Assembly: GCF_026262505.1 (NCBI RefSeq)
Contig: NC_067204.1
Span: 6,605,797 to 6,669,796, forward strand
Reading direction: 5' to 3'
DNA: 64,000 nt
Origin: Trichomonas vaginalis G3
Lineage: Eukaryota > Parabasalia > Trichomonadida > Trichomonadidae
Part shown: in pieces, positions 27,763 through 38,119 of the stretch
Layout of the letters: each line of letters starts with the position of its first letter
Numbering within the stretch: position 1 is the first letter of the stretch
Program-made: the position numbers and the translations under genes
The notes under the pieces: model-generated
Databases searched by the model: none
The model's input: the letters and a program-made list of their open reading frames with translations, nothing else
What the model was told of the DNA's origin: nothing

Positions 27763-28313
27763 CAATCAAAATCGCATAAAATTTGCTACTTATCTTCAGA
27801 TTACCTCCCATTATAAAATATATCATTGCTATCTCATCGTCCTATACTTCCACCCTATTGTATTTAAAAATATAAAATTTTTTGATAATATATTTTTATA
27901 TCTTGAATTTTCAAACAATATATTCACAGATAATATAATGGGAAATCTATCTCAACCTAGCCTTAAAGTACCAAACTCCTGCTTGCATTCTCACTCACAA
28001 ATATTAAACATCCATCTCCAAAAAACTAAATTCTTCACAATTTTTTTTAAAATTGAGAACATAAAAAACGTATGCATTCAATAATTTAAGATACTAACAA
28101 ATATTACAAACTTCAAAATATCAGATATTAACGTTTTTCAATTAAAAAAATATCATTTTGCTTTTCAATTCGAACATAAATCTTAAATATTTTTAATTAA
28201 TATCTGATTTACAGCATTATTATACATTTATAAATCTGACAAATAAATGACAAAACCATCATAAATAGTGTCACTTTTTGTCAAAGGTGAAGTCACGCTA
28301 TTTTTCATGCACA

Positions 28314-28331
28314 ACACCCTATAGTATAAAG
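28314..28331. repeat. Right 18-bp target duplication of the 1.4-kb insertion
   Basis: A second identical copy of ACACCCTATAGTATAAAG, joined to the 5' part of the DUF3447 gene. The mariner-derived six bases on this side would not be here unless the mariner came first. Confidence 0.85.
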
Positions 28332-28734
28332 GAGATTTTGTTGAATATAAATTCAGAATTTCTACTTCTTTCATTTTGGGTTCGAAGTTTTCGAATTTGA
28401 AACCTTGATAATGTAAAAGAGTCGCTAATTTATTGTTTTGCGGTTTATAAATGTATGAAAATGCGTTTAATATCTTTTGATAAAGTTCTGAAAATAATTT
28501 GATTTCTTTAACACGAATTTGTGAAAAAATATCTATGATATAAAGTGACATTTGGATAGGTATTTTGTGGGTTGTTATTAATTCGATAATTTGTGAAGAT
28601 ATTTGTATAATATTATTGCAATTGACGCCCCAAATAATTTTTGATGCTTGATCTGGGTATTCGAATACATTAATTGGCTTAATGTCACTGTAATTGCCCA
28701 AATTTTCATTTTTTGGTTGCTCTGAACTCGACAT
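28320..28734 (-). pseudogene. DUF3447/ankyrin gene, 5' part
   Basis: The native start is the ATG at 28734 (MSSSEQPKNENLGNYSDIKP). The frame encodes the helical N-terminal half typical of trichomonad DUF3447 proteins (PIQMSLYIIDIFSQIRVKEI, then YQGFKFENFEPKMKEVEIL) and ends at KSPLYY, with the last native codon at 28321-28323. It then reads into mariner-tip and insertion sequence, stopping at 28228 after ~31 foreign residues. The rest of the gene resumes at 25578. A ~170-residue truncated product could still be made. The promoter is now compressed against a transposon whose target duplication lies at 28798-28805, only 64 bp upstream of the ATG. Confidence 0.85.
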
Positions 28735-28824
28735 GTTTTGTAAAAATTTTGACTAGCCAAAACTCACCTCACTTCACTGAAATAAATAAATATAAAAAAG
28801 TTTACAGAGGTAGGGCAACGATAG

Positions 28825-29639
28825 GTCAAAAAGGCTTCTCTGATAGATTTCCTTGCCTTTTGGATATGCTATAATATATAGCCTAGCATGATAGGATATG
28901 ATGTCAAAAGTTAGAACATAACTTAGGATCTTGAGAAAAATGAAAAACAAAAATTACATAAAAAACGAAAAATTTTATCTAATTTGTTTTTTTGGACCGA
29001 ATAAGTAATTTTATTGAATTTCAATACGACACATAGATTTTATTATTAGTAATAAATATAATGGTTTACTATTAACAAGTATAGATCCGTATTTTTCCCA
29101 AGTGAGCGGGGTATCTCCAATCCCAGCCCTATCGTCCTCCCAGTGTCAGTTTTCAATATAAAATCCAAATTTTTTTTGAAAATAAAAATTTCGAGAAATT
29201 TTTCTAATTTTTTTTCTTTAATTTCAATAATTCAAAATAAATTTGGGAGTAAAAAGACACTATTTAATGAAATTCATATGAGTGAATGTAGATAAATACT
29301 CTCAAAACATACAATTTATCTATTTTTTCTTTATATTATCAACTAATTAGTGATAATTTTTTTGAATCAGATTTTTTTTTCATTAAAAACATAACATATA
29401 ACACAACAATGATGCACACATACGTATCTACACATCAAAATATAAAGCTTGTTTTGGTCTGGGCATCCCAACCCAAAATTCTTAAAAAATTGAATAAAAT
29501 TGAATACTTGGGGCTGGGATACCCATCCCAAAACCGAATTGAATTTTTTGAATTAAAGAATATATTTATGTATTTATAATATACATATGATGTCTATAAA
29601 AAATACTAAATTCTAAAAAAAATTCAATTTATTCAAAAC
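28825..29639. other. Left arm of the 5-kb element, non-coding
   Basis: AT-rich sequence with no credible reading frame. A weak palindrome surrounds GGATATGCTATAATATATAG and CCTAGCATGATAGGATATG near 28861-28900. Short GC islands carrying GGGAT or its complement occur near 29110 (TATCTCCAATCCCAGCCC), 29462 (GGGCATCCCAACCC) and 29513 (GGCTGGGATACCCATCCC). A related motif recurs near 30639. I cannot assign a role. Confidence 0.6.
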
Positions 29640-30115
29640 GTATACTAAGTGATCACTTCATTAGTAGGATCAGCAATCCTACTAAATGGTGAGAACGCCA
29701 CTAACTCAAAAGGGAGTCCTTGGAGCTCTTGATCTCTTGTCAGTAGAGTTCATAATGAGGCATGGCATCTACTGATTAGAGATCAGAGCAATCCTACCTT
29801 ACCTTCAGGAGCTACAAAGCTCCTAATCGTTACGAGAGGGAGCCTTGGAGCTCCTGAAGCTCATCAGCAGAGGCTATTTACCATTTGGGCCTCTTCTGAT
29901 GAAAGATGCGAAACACGTCTACGAACCAGGAGCTTCAAAGCTTCTAATCCTTACTAAAGGGAGCTTTGGAGCTCCTGAGTCTCCATCAACAGAGTCCCAG
30001 ATGGTAAATGTCCTTTGCTGATGAAAGATGCGAAACACATCTACGAACCAGGAGCTCCAAAGCTCCTAATCCTTACGAAAGGGAGCTTTGGAGCTCCTGA
30101 AACTCCTTTTACTAT
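29640..30115. repeat. Three tandem ~122-bp GAGCTC-rich units with inner palindromes
   Basis: Units begin near 29808, 29929 and 30051 with GGAGCT(A/T/C)CAAAGCT(C/T)CTAATC. Each continues with a run ending in TTGGAGCTCCTGA, so its two ends are mutually inverted. The spacers also pair within themselves, for example CTCATCAGCAGAGGC with GCCTCTTCTGATGA (29858-29901), and the last two share GATGCGAAACACRTCTACGAAC. A smaller hairpin around TTAGTAGGATCAGCAATCCTAC opens the cluster near 29660. No coding frame spans it. Confidence 0.8.
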
Positions 30116-30118
30116 AAA

Positions 30119-30180
30119 ATAGGACAGTTTTCTTCTGAGGTTCTCATCAAATCTAAGACTTCAGAAGAAAGCTGTCCTAT
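30119..30180. repeat. Long hairpin H1
   Basis: Arms ATAGGACAG(TT)TTCTTCTGA and TCAGAAGAAAGCTGTCCTAT pair over about 20 bp with a small bulge. The loop region is TTCTCATCAAATCTAAG. First of four long hairpins in this arm with related loops. Confidence 0.8.
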
Positions 30181-30221
30181 CAATGTATACTTACACTCTC
30201 ATGGACTACAAGTGTACAATT

Positions 30222-30284
30222 TTAAGGCAGAGATTATCCGAGGCCTCTCATCAAATGAGGGACCTCGGATAATCTCTACCTTAA
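30222..30284. repeat. Long hairpin H2
   Basis: The arm TTAAGGCAGAGATTATCCGA pairs with TCGGATAATCTCTACCTTAA, continuing into GGCCTCTCAT/ATGAGGGACC around a tiny loop (CAA). The stem is about 28 bp with two mismatches. The tip sequence CTCTCATCAAATGAGG recurs in H3 and H4. Confidence 0.88.
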
Positions 30285-30342
30285 GTAGTCAAATAACTTT
30301 TCTCACTATTTAGGAACAAAAGAACAAGAGTTGGAGTACTTT

Positions 30343-30399
30343 AAGGCAAGATTCTTCCGAAATCTCTCATCGAATGAGAGAATTCGGAAGGACCTTGCC
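30343..30399. repeat. Long hairpin H3
   Basis: The arm GGCAAGATTCTTCCGAA pairs with TTCGGAAGGACCTTGCC and extends through TCTCTCAT/ATGAGAGA, with CGA as the loop. It also begins with TTTAAGGC, like H2, so the two probably share an origin although their stem sequences differ. Confidence 0.85.
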
Positions 30400-31234
30400 A
30401 AATCCTTGAACGCCAATATCCTTGGAACTGAGCTAGAACCAGGGAGAAGTAGCATACTATAGAGCACGATGGTAATCTCGGAAATGCTTATATCGCCTCA
30501 AGCACAATATTTAAGAAGTCTAACTCATATATACAAGAAGTCAGGCTGAATAGATATTGTGCATATGGTTTGCAGAACTCTCATGATATTTCAAATTCAT
30601 GTTATCCCAAAAAGGTGACACTTTGGGTGTATCGTCCATCCCAGGGATGCAAAAATCACATCACCTTGGATCTATAATTAACAAGGAACCTAAACTAATG
30701 AAAATTTGATTTCAAATATTGTATATGATTATCATAGATTACCAAAATATATTGCTGTTTATGAGGATATAATATTGATTATTAGTAAATCGTATAAATT
30801 TAATAAATATACCATGAATATTGAATGAATTTCTTGATTCATAGGGGTAAAACGCGCTTTTATATGATTTAGACAGAGAATTTATGAGATGTAAATAACA
30901 CAATAAAGGTTATATTGAATATTTTCTAAAAATAAATCGAAATTATAAAAAACAATACATTTATTCATTGAAACTACTTGGACAAATATGAAACAAGCAT
31001 TCAGGCAATACTTTTGAGACTTCAACGCATCTGATAATTTTTATATAACTTCACCTCTTATGCTTAGAGTGGAGGTATTGAGATCGTATAAGTATAGATG
31101 AGCTCACATTCAGATATGATGTGTGAACTTCTGTTTTCACTGCAATTTTGAATCAGAATAAACTCAAAACAAGAATAAAATGATATATTCACTCTCTAAA
31201 TGTGTTCGAGATTTAAAGTTGTATGAATAAAACG

Positions 31235-31283
31235 ATTCATCTTTCGAAGTCTCTCATTAAATGGGAGACTTCGAAAGATGAAT
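31235..31283. repeat. Long hairpin H4
   Basis: The arms ATTCATCTTTCGAAGTCTC and GAGACTTCGAAAGATGAAT pair perfectly over 19 bp. They surround TCATTAAATGG, the same tip motif as H2 and H3. A degenerate relative (TCTCTCATAAAATCTCAATT) lies near 31372. Confidence 0.88.
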
Positions 31284-31299
31284 GTATTCATGTAGATGA

Positions 31300-33239
31300 A
31301 ATACTATATATGACCATGTGTGATACTAAAGATATCAAAATGTTCATTTTTAAGTGCAATAGAAGGGTTATCTCTCATAAAATCTCAATTTAAGGAAGAT
31401 TTAGAAAGAACTCCTTTCCTAAGTAGATAGTGTGTGGTTTCTGTCTTTTGGTTGATCAGGAACTATGAAATTAAGTCGGACAGAAAGAAGTTCTTTCCAA
31501 AACAGACTCCAAATGAGTTGTTCGAAAAGAACTTCCTTCTGTATATGGATAATTGTAGTTACCCGCACTGAAGTATGTGATTGTGATGATGGAGTTCTCG
31601 ATAAATCTAAAATCGGATTAAGATTAATTGAAAACTCAAGTAATTCTTTGAAATCTTGTGTTGTCTGGCACTATAATAGCCAAAGAATGAGAATATTATG
31701 TTGAATGATGAGTACGTGTGCTCGGCATTCGCCGAGCGAATTGAGTTTAACGTACTATGAAAAGTGACAAATTTGGGCTTTTTTTCCTAGGGTTATGATC
31801 TCTTCCTTTATGCTCAATACGACAGAAATGAAAGAATGAATTTGTACTCCCTAATTGATTACTACAATCTGTATCTATCTTTAACATAGAATTAGCTGCA
31901 TTGTGATTTATACTCCAGAATTATTCAATTTAAGATCAACCTCGTAAATTTTAATCATATTGCACCAATACTCCTACGTTGAGATAAGAACATGATTATA
32001 CATACCAAAGCCCCATATTAAAAATCAAAATTTAGCACCTCCATTATGCAACCACATTATTCGTCGCAAATAAGTATATTTACGCATATTATGATGCATA
32101 TTCACACAACTCGTATACATGAAAAGTTATTAAAATCAGACAAAATTATTGCAATAAGGAAAAAAAAACAACTTTATTATATATGTTAGTAATGAATTAC
32201 AAATATTTCTACAAAGAATGCTCAATACTTCATATAATCTTCGAATATTTCTTATTACAAGTTAATACATTTTGACTCGAACATGATAAACAAAAACTGA
32301 CACGCTGATTACTACATTTATGAAAATATAGTACGTTTCCATTCATCTGTTTACGTGTTTTTGTTGGAAAAAAATTATTTTTTTTTTCTTTCATGAAATA
32401 AGAATTTTGCTGCGAAAGCAATATCTCTAACAATAATTAATACATTACGTCAACTCTGGAATGAGTATTTATCAAATATGATATCAAAATCAAAAATTAG
32501 TTGTTTTTTATGAGTAAAAACGATGTAAATTGATTATTTGACTAATTATCAAATACTTTGATTTTCCAAATTTTTTTCGAAATTGATTTTTTCATGTGAA
32601 AATTCAAATTGTTTAATTTCATTTTTGAAATTTTGAATTTTTTTGGAATTTTGAGTTGATCAATTCAGCAGAATTGATAATGCTATTGCTTTAGGGCATA
32701 CCACAAGGTGATGAATAAAAGGTGAACATTAACAAATTATTTTAAATCACAAATATCATCCTCATCAACTTTAATTCTAAAAAGAACTGTACTGAATTAT
32801 GAAAATGCATGATTTACATTATTAAAATCTTTGAATGAAAATAGTACAAGATAAGTTTTTATTCATTTTTAATTAGATTTAAACGAAAAACTACTCCATA
32901 TTAAAATTTAAGTCGAGAAATCGTATTTTGTTCTTATTTGTTAGCATTTTGTAGACATTCTAATCTTGAATTAATTTGTTACATGATATTATTAACAAAT
33001 TTAACTGAAAAAATATGTTAATATGGAATAAACCATGATTATATAAGCTATCAATGCTATATATACATATGTAAAAGATTCATATTAACTCAATTAACAA
33101 AAATGATAGATTTTCATAAAGGTTCAATCTAGGTTCGTCCGAAAATTTTGATTTTTATATAGAAGACATAGTTTCATATACATAATTAAATTTTCAAACA
33201 AATTTGATCATACCATTTATTAAGCAGGATAGTATATTA
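31300..33239. other. Remaining left arm of the 5-kb element, no gene seen
   Basis: AT-rich. A perfect short palindrome with a GC-rich stem (GCTCGGCATTCGCCGAGC) sits at 31720-31737. The small open frames here (for example 31465-31704 and 32230-32433) have skewed composition and no recognisable motif, so I do not call genes. Nothing else could be supported. Confidence 0.55.
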
Positions 33240-33248
33240 ATTACTATC
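33240..33248. repeat. 9-bp target duplication, left of MULE
   Basis: ATTACTATC, identical to 39579-39587. It sets the MULE boundary. Confidence 0.9.
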
Positions 33249-33335
33249 GGGTCATTATTGATTTTGTAATTTAATCGTCGTCGTTATCGATTTTGTAATT
33301 TAATCGTTATCGTCTTTTTCTAAACGTGCATTTTT
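33249..33335 (+). repeat. Left terminal inverted repeat of the MULE
   Basis: It starts GGGTCATTATTGATTTTG. The inner part carries TAATTTAATCG twice, then CTTTTTCTAAACGTGCATTT. It pairs with 39492-39578, whose outward end reads GAGAGGTTATCGATTTTG. Confidence 0.9.
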
Positions 33336-34519
33336 TGCTTTCGGAGCTATTGAACATACATTGGCCCTTACCAGCAATTGAAAACTATTTTTCATTATCA
33401 ACAATTACATTACTCCGAGTTATTCATCAATCAATGAAAATCGATATATAGTCCATACTTCAATTTACAATATTGGCAAGTCCAATTTCACTTGGCATAT
33501 TTAACTCATATAGAAAAACCAGTTGGAATCGCAAAATTATCTTTAATTCCATACATAAGAAAAAAAAATTATAAAGTTCTTCAATAATAGCAAACTAATA
33601 GTTTAAATAGATTTACAAGTATCGCCCATCTACTTTTGATATAATTCACATATTAAATGTAGAAAACTGGTTTAAAATAAATATTTCAAAAGTTCGAAAA
33701 CGATTTATGAAAAAATAACGTGATGACATTTACTAAATTTGCTCTGTATTAAAGTATCGATGATAGAAAGAGCATATTTTGTAAATATTTCAAAAATATT
33801 TAAAAGTCGGAGAAATTGTATTGTAATGTACTATAATTATGTTACAAATCCGATTCAATACTAATCCTTCGCTATTGAAGTTGTTTTGAGAAGGATATTC
33901 TCTAAATTCTTGATAAATCTTTAAAATCTAGAGTAATTGTTTTGTAAACTTAACAAAACTAAAATGTATACCAATAGATTGGCATTTTCTACGTTTTCAA
34001 AGTGAGAGAGTGTAAATTCTTTTTTTTATCCTATTAAGGTTTTTAAAAAATTTAATTAACTTAATTTATATGATCTGAAATATATGACAAGTTAATATGG
34101 AGAATTCTTTCAACCCAATTTCAATTTATTGAATTTTCTATTCGAATTCAAAAATTTTCCCAAGAAGAAAAAATAATTAGGAAATTTAATATGTTAATAC
34201 ATAAAATATTTTATTTATTCAAAGAATTCAATTTTCTATTGGATCAAAAAACTTGTGTTAAAGTTCGTATTTTAAGATAACTATACTTTTAGAAGCTGTT
34301 TTTATTTTTTTCACCGGGATTTTATTAATTTAATTCTTTCAAAATTTGAATCTTATTGTATATCACCGGACTATGATCATAATAGAGTTGCAATCTCTAA
34401 TTATAGCCACATTAGTACTCGTGGGTCGATATATCATGGGAGATACAAAATTATTTGAATTTTCTTTTATTTTTTTAAAAAATATTAAAAAAAGTAAATA
34501 AATAACTAACAACACAGCA

Positions 34520-36379
34520 TCACTTTTCGTAAAATGCTTTAATCCTAGTCCTTTTTCCCCTTAATTTTTCAATCTCTCCCAGGTTGAAATTTATTCCGGG
34601 AATTTTTAAAGATGCTTGGTCAACATAAAATTTCATTAAATCTTCCACAGGAGTCATAAACTCTGAACATTTGAAGCGAGCATGAACTGCATCATTCAAA
34701 TTTTTAAGAAGATTTTTGTTCGAAAAGTGATTCAATACGGCGATTACATGAATACAAGGTAATCCGTATAATTCGATGTGCTTACATGTGCATGAATATT
34801 GTGAATCTGACATAATTTTTACGCAATATGTATAGCGACCAAAAGTTGCATAATATAATTCTTGAATTGGATCATATAATACCGAGCTAAACATATCTGA
34901 ATGTTTCAAAGTTTCATTTAGATTTTTGATAATATTATCTGATTTAAAATCACCTGTTAAAACATTTTTAACAAGATTGAATTCATGTTCAATGAGACGG
35001 ATAATTAGTTCGGCGGGTTCATATGTATCCCATTTATCTTTAATTTCGGCATTAAGGGATTCAATAAGAGATGTTGTGAGTATGCCAGCGGTGTAGTCAG
35101 CGAATCCTTCAAATGGGTTAATACTATCTAAGTACTTAAAGAGATCCTGATTATTTTCGCGGTTTGGATATTCCTCTTGTAAACGAGTTTCTAACTTTTT
35201 AATCAAGTCAATTCGTTTTTGAGGATGGTCTGCGTAAGCGACTTCAACAATTTCGGAATAGACATTGATGTATTCCCTTTTTGTTGCAAAATGACGTAAG
35301 CAAAATTTATGATCGCAAGAAAAGCCTGATTCTCTAACAGCAGCTATAATTGCCGGACCTTGATCGGAATAAATATTCTTGAATCTGCTTGGTGGAATAA
35401 AAGATTTCAATTTAGTGAGCATATCCTTAATTGTTATCGTATTTTCACTAACAGACCATGCAAATGCAATAGGGATAAGTCTATTATTTGGTGCAGGTGT
35501 ACCAATAATGAGTAAGTTTCCTTTTTTAATACAAAATAAAAACGTTCCATCAATTTGAATTATTCCGCAAAAAGCTTGTGTTTGCATGTAAAAATGAGTT
35601 ATTGGAGGAATTACAATAAATGAATAAATTTGAAAGTCTTTTGAATTTTCAGGTAATTCATCACCTTTCTTAAATGTATGCAATTCAATTTCATTGTTAA
35701 CTTCTTTAACTAAAATCATTTCGCAGAATCCTTGTTCGATTTTGTTTATGATTGAAAAAATTGTTGAGAAATAATTGTAAGATTGAATTCTATCCCCTTT
35801 TGTGGTTCCTTTAAGTTTATTTACTATATTATGGAACATCGTATAAGTTGCATTGGGAATATTCAATTCTTTTGCAAAAATTTCTTTGCATTGAGGAACA
35901 TTATCAGAATTTGCTAATTCATAGACTTTTTTTCCTGCTTGCAACTTAAGAATTTTTGGTATATTGTTACTCGGCTTGCATTGCTTTGCTCTATGCTCGT
36001 GTTTAATTACTGGAATGAAGAAAAGTTGACCATTTTCATGAGTCTTTACAAGCTCCATGCAAAATTGGCAGTTAGGACAACGAAACTTTTTTCCTTGCTC
36101 AAAATTTAATGGATAAAAAGAATTATATGAATCTTTTGCAATAAATATAGCAGCTTCTGTAGGATCTGTAAATTTTAATTTGCTATATCTTTCCTTGAGA
36201 ATTGGAATTGGGGATTTTCAGGTATTTCCATTCTATATTTCAATTTTTTACGGAATTCAATTCATTTTGAATTAAATCAGCATATCAGCTCCATCTCCTT
36301 TTTCTTCATCAACAATAGCTTGGATGGATACTGATATAGTTTGATTCTCTTCCACTATTGTCGGTTCGCTTTCCGACAT
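34520..36379 (-). pseudogene. MULE transposase with SWIM zinc finger; N-terminus frame-broken
   Basis: An intact frame of 512 codons runs from the Met at 36058 to 34520. The DDE core is visible as QIDGTFL (D170), IYSDQGPAI (D232) and LIESLNAEIK (E333). A C-terminal SWIM finger with the pattern CxC..CxH (C423, C425, C435, H437) matches Mutator-family transposases. The same frame continues upstream of 36058, to a stop near 36220, with IPILKERYSKLKF and KFRCPNCQFC. That stretch contains the CPNC half of an N-terminal zinc finger whose HEH half is at residues 20-22, so Met 36058 is not the true start. A likely original start at 36379 (MSESEPTIVEENQTISVSIQ) is separated from this by at least two frame breaks between 36219 and 36275. 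The enzyme core looks whole but the N-terminus is probably not translated as one piece. Confidence 0.9.
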
Positions 36380-36603
36380 GAGATAAAATTGAAGGTTTAA
36401 CGTACTTTTGATACTCTGAGTTAAAAAAAGATTTTCTTAACATAATTTGATTTATTGGTCCTTAAAAAATTCTGATTCAAAATTGAATTGAATCGAACGA
36501 GTTTTCCTTTTGAGTCATTTCAAATATTCATGAGAAAGAAAAAAATTCTAGCAATTTCAAATATTTTTGATTTGATTGAATTCAAAAGTGTCACAAATAT
36601 TCA

Positions 36604-36960
36604 ATGAGAAAGAGAAAAGAGATCGAATATGTTGTTTCTGAGCGAATAGTCAAGCAATATTTCGTTAAGTACAAAGATCAGCATCCGGAAAAAAATAAAT
36701 GGGTATATCAAAATGAGATTCCGCAAGAAATATTTGAAAAATATCTAGAAACGAAGAAAACAGAAAATATTGATGAAATGTTACGCTGTACTCGAATTGT
36801 TCATGTTGTTGATCAAGATAAAAAAGAATTTTATCTTGAATTTTCAAAAAAAAATCAAATTCATCACATATTAAACAAGAATCTAGATGAAGAACATCAA
36901 AAGGCTTATATAGATTATCTTGAAAGTTTACTCAAACTTGAAATAAAAAATAAAAATTAA
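36604..36960 (+). CDS. HP1-like protein (chromo plus chromoshadow-like) carried by the MULE
   Basis: A 118-residue protein that starts with ATG and has no other start nearby. Residues ~7-48 read IEYVVSERIVKQYFVKYKDQ, then KNKWVYQNEI. This follows the chromodomain pattern of a hydrophobic strand, Y-[FL]-V-K-[WY]-K, then W and an acidic/hydrophobic helix. Residues ~63-112 (RIVHVVDQDKKEFYLEF to YIDYLESLLKL) line up with chromoshadow domains, which pair in HP1 dimers and end in a FYEERL-like helix. HP1 proteins bind methylated histone H3 and compact chromatin; for this protein that role is inferred from the fold pattern only. It lies inside the MULE, divergent from the transposase and convergent with 36957-38119, their stop codons overlapping. 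A chance resemblance in a short lysine-rich protein cannot be excluded by eye. Confidence 0.65.
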   Translation: MRKRKEIEYVVSERIVKQYFVKYKDQHPEKNKWVYQNEIPQEIFEKYLETKKTENIDEMLRCTRIVHVVDQDKKEFYLEFSKKNQIHHILNKNLDEEHQKAYIDYLESLLKLEIKNKN

Positions 36961-38119
36961 ATTAAATTAACCCTCGTTAGGATATCGTTGCAAATAAAGA
37001 TCTGTTTCTCAGAAAGATCCTGATTTTCTGATAAATATTCTGTTGTAACTTCTACAAGGTTTAAGATATGAAAAACATTTTTGAATATTTCATCGCTATC
37101 AAATCTGCGGAAACATCTGGAATATAATTTCAAATATTTGTGAAGATTTGAATTCTCAATTGCATAATTAATTAAAAATTCATGTGAATTTAAAAAATCG
37201 GTAGATGAAATTTGCATGGGTATAAGAGGAAGTACACAATAATACCCCTGAACTACATACTCTGTAAATGAATAGTGAGGAGAAAGACTTCGCAGAATTT
37301 CAAGTGTTTTTATGAATTCTAAAGCCATCTCAGATGTTATATCGACTGCTTTATAAAATAAAACTATAAATTTGAGAAGATAAACAAAATCTTCGTTATT
37401 TATAATTGAATTCACGTCATTAAAAAAGTTGAAATAATTTGATATTAGTATATCCGAACATGGAAGAGCAGTTGCATATCCTGGGTAATATTTTAATAAT
37501 TTTGTAAAGAAATTTGCAATTGCATAAGTTGAATATTGATTTTCGTACTCAATAATACTAGAAAAAATTTCTTTCTTGAGTAAAACTGCGTTTTGGAAGA
37601 ATTCAACGTCAAGAATATTGTTTTTAATCAAAGCAATAAATGTATCGATGATATAGAGAGAATTGTCACTGCTGCTTATGAAACGTAATATCTCATCATA
37701 TTGATCGGAAAATGTTGATAAATAAAGGTATTGTATGTTATCTAAAGCTTTAAAATGAATTAATTTTAATGAAAAAATGAAAAAAAAATCTGGTTAATAT
37801 AATGCGATAAATATTCGAATAAATTTTCCAGTAGTATCAAATCTATTTGAAAGATATTCGAAGAAGTGATATTTTGAATTGTGAATTTTAATATTGTTTC
37901 ATTTTGTGTAGATTGCTCGATAATGAAATGTATCAAAAGATTCATTGAATATGAGTCAATGGAAAAGCTTAAATCCTTAGGGATATCCAAAATAAATCTT
38001 AATAAAGAAGATTCGTCTTGAAAATTAGCTTCCGAAAGTTCTATTTCAGTCGGAGCTGGAAGATTCCGATCATTTATGAATCTCGAAACGACAGAAAATT
38101 TGTATTGTTTATATTTCAT
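36957..38119 (-). pseudogene. Helical (armadillo-like) protein carried by the MULE, one frame break
   Basis: The first frame (38119 to 37766) begins MKYKQYKFSVVSRFINDRNL and ends HYINQ followed by a T run. The second frame, entered just after that run, continues IHFKALDNIQYLYLSTF, then IIDTFIALIKNNILDV and 220 more residues to 36957. One missing T in a nine-T run near 37781-37789 explains the break. The combined length would be about 387 residues. The pattern of short leucine/isoleucine-rich helices resembles armadillo-like hypothetical proteins of trichomonads. I see no catalytic motif and no known function. Its stop overlaps the stop of the HP1-like gene on the opposite strand. A homopolymer sequencing error is a real alternative to a pseudogene. 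Confidence 0.7.

Larger units (their letters stand above)
26897..28313. mobile_element. 1.4-kb non-coding insertion with inverted ends and an 18-bp target duplication
   Basis: The two ends are inverted copies sharing GCATGAAAAATAGCGTGACT followed by TCA. The left end begins TGTAATGCATG at 26897, and the right end, read inwards, begins TGTGCATG from 28313. The direct repeat ACACCCTATAGTATAAAG (18 bp) flanks it at 26879-26896 and 28314-28331. The first six bases of that repeat are the mariner terminus, so this element inserted after the mariner, exactly at its tip. No protein is encoded. The middle holds two tandem ~250-bp palindrome units (27315-27762). I do not recognise the superfamily. An 18-bp duplication is longer than those of hAT (8), Mutator (9), piggyBac (4) or mariner (2). 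Confidence 0.8.

Noticed and set aside
31465-31704. 79-codon plus-strand frame in the hairpin-bearing element
   Set aside because: Skewed composition, no domain, and it lies in repeat-rich non-coding DNA.
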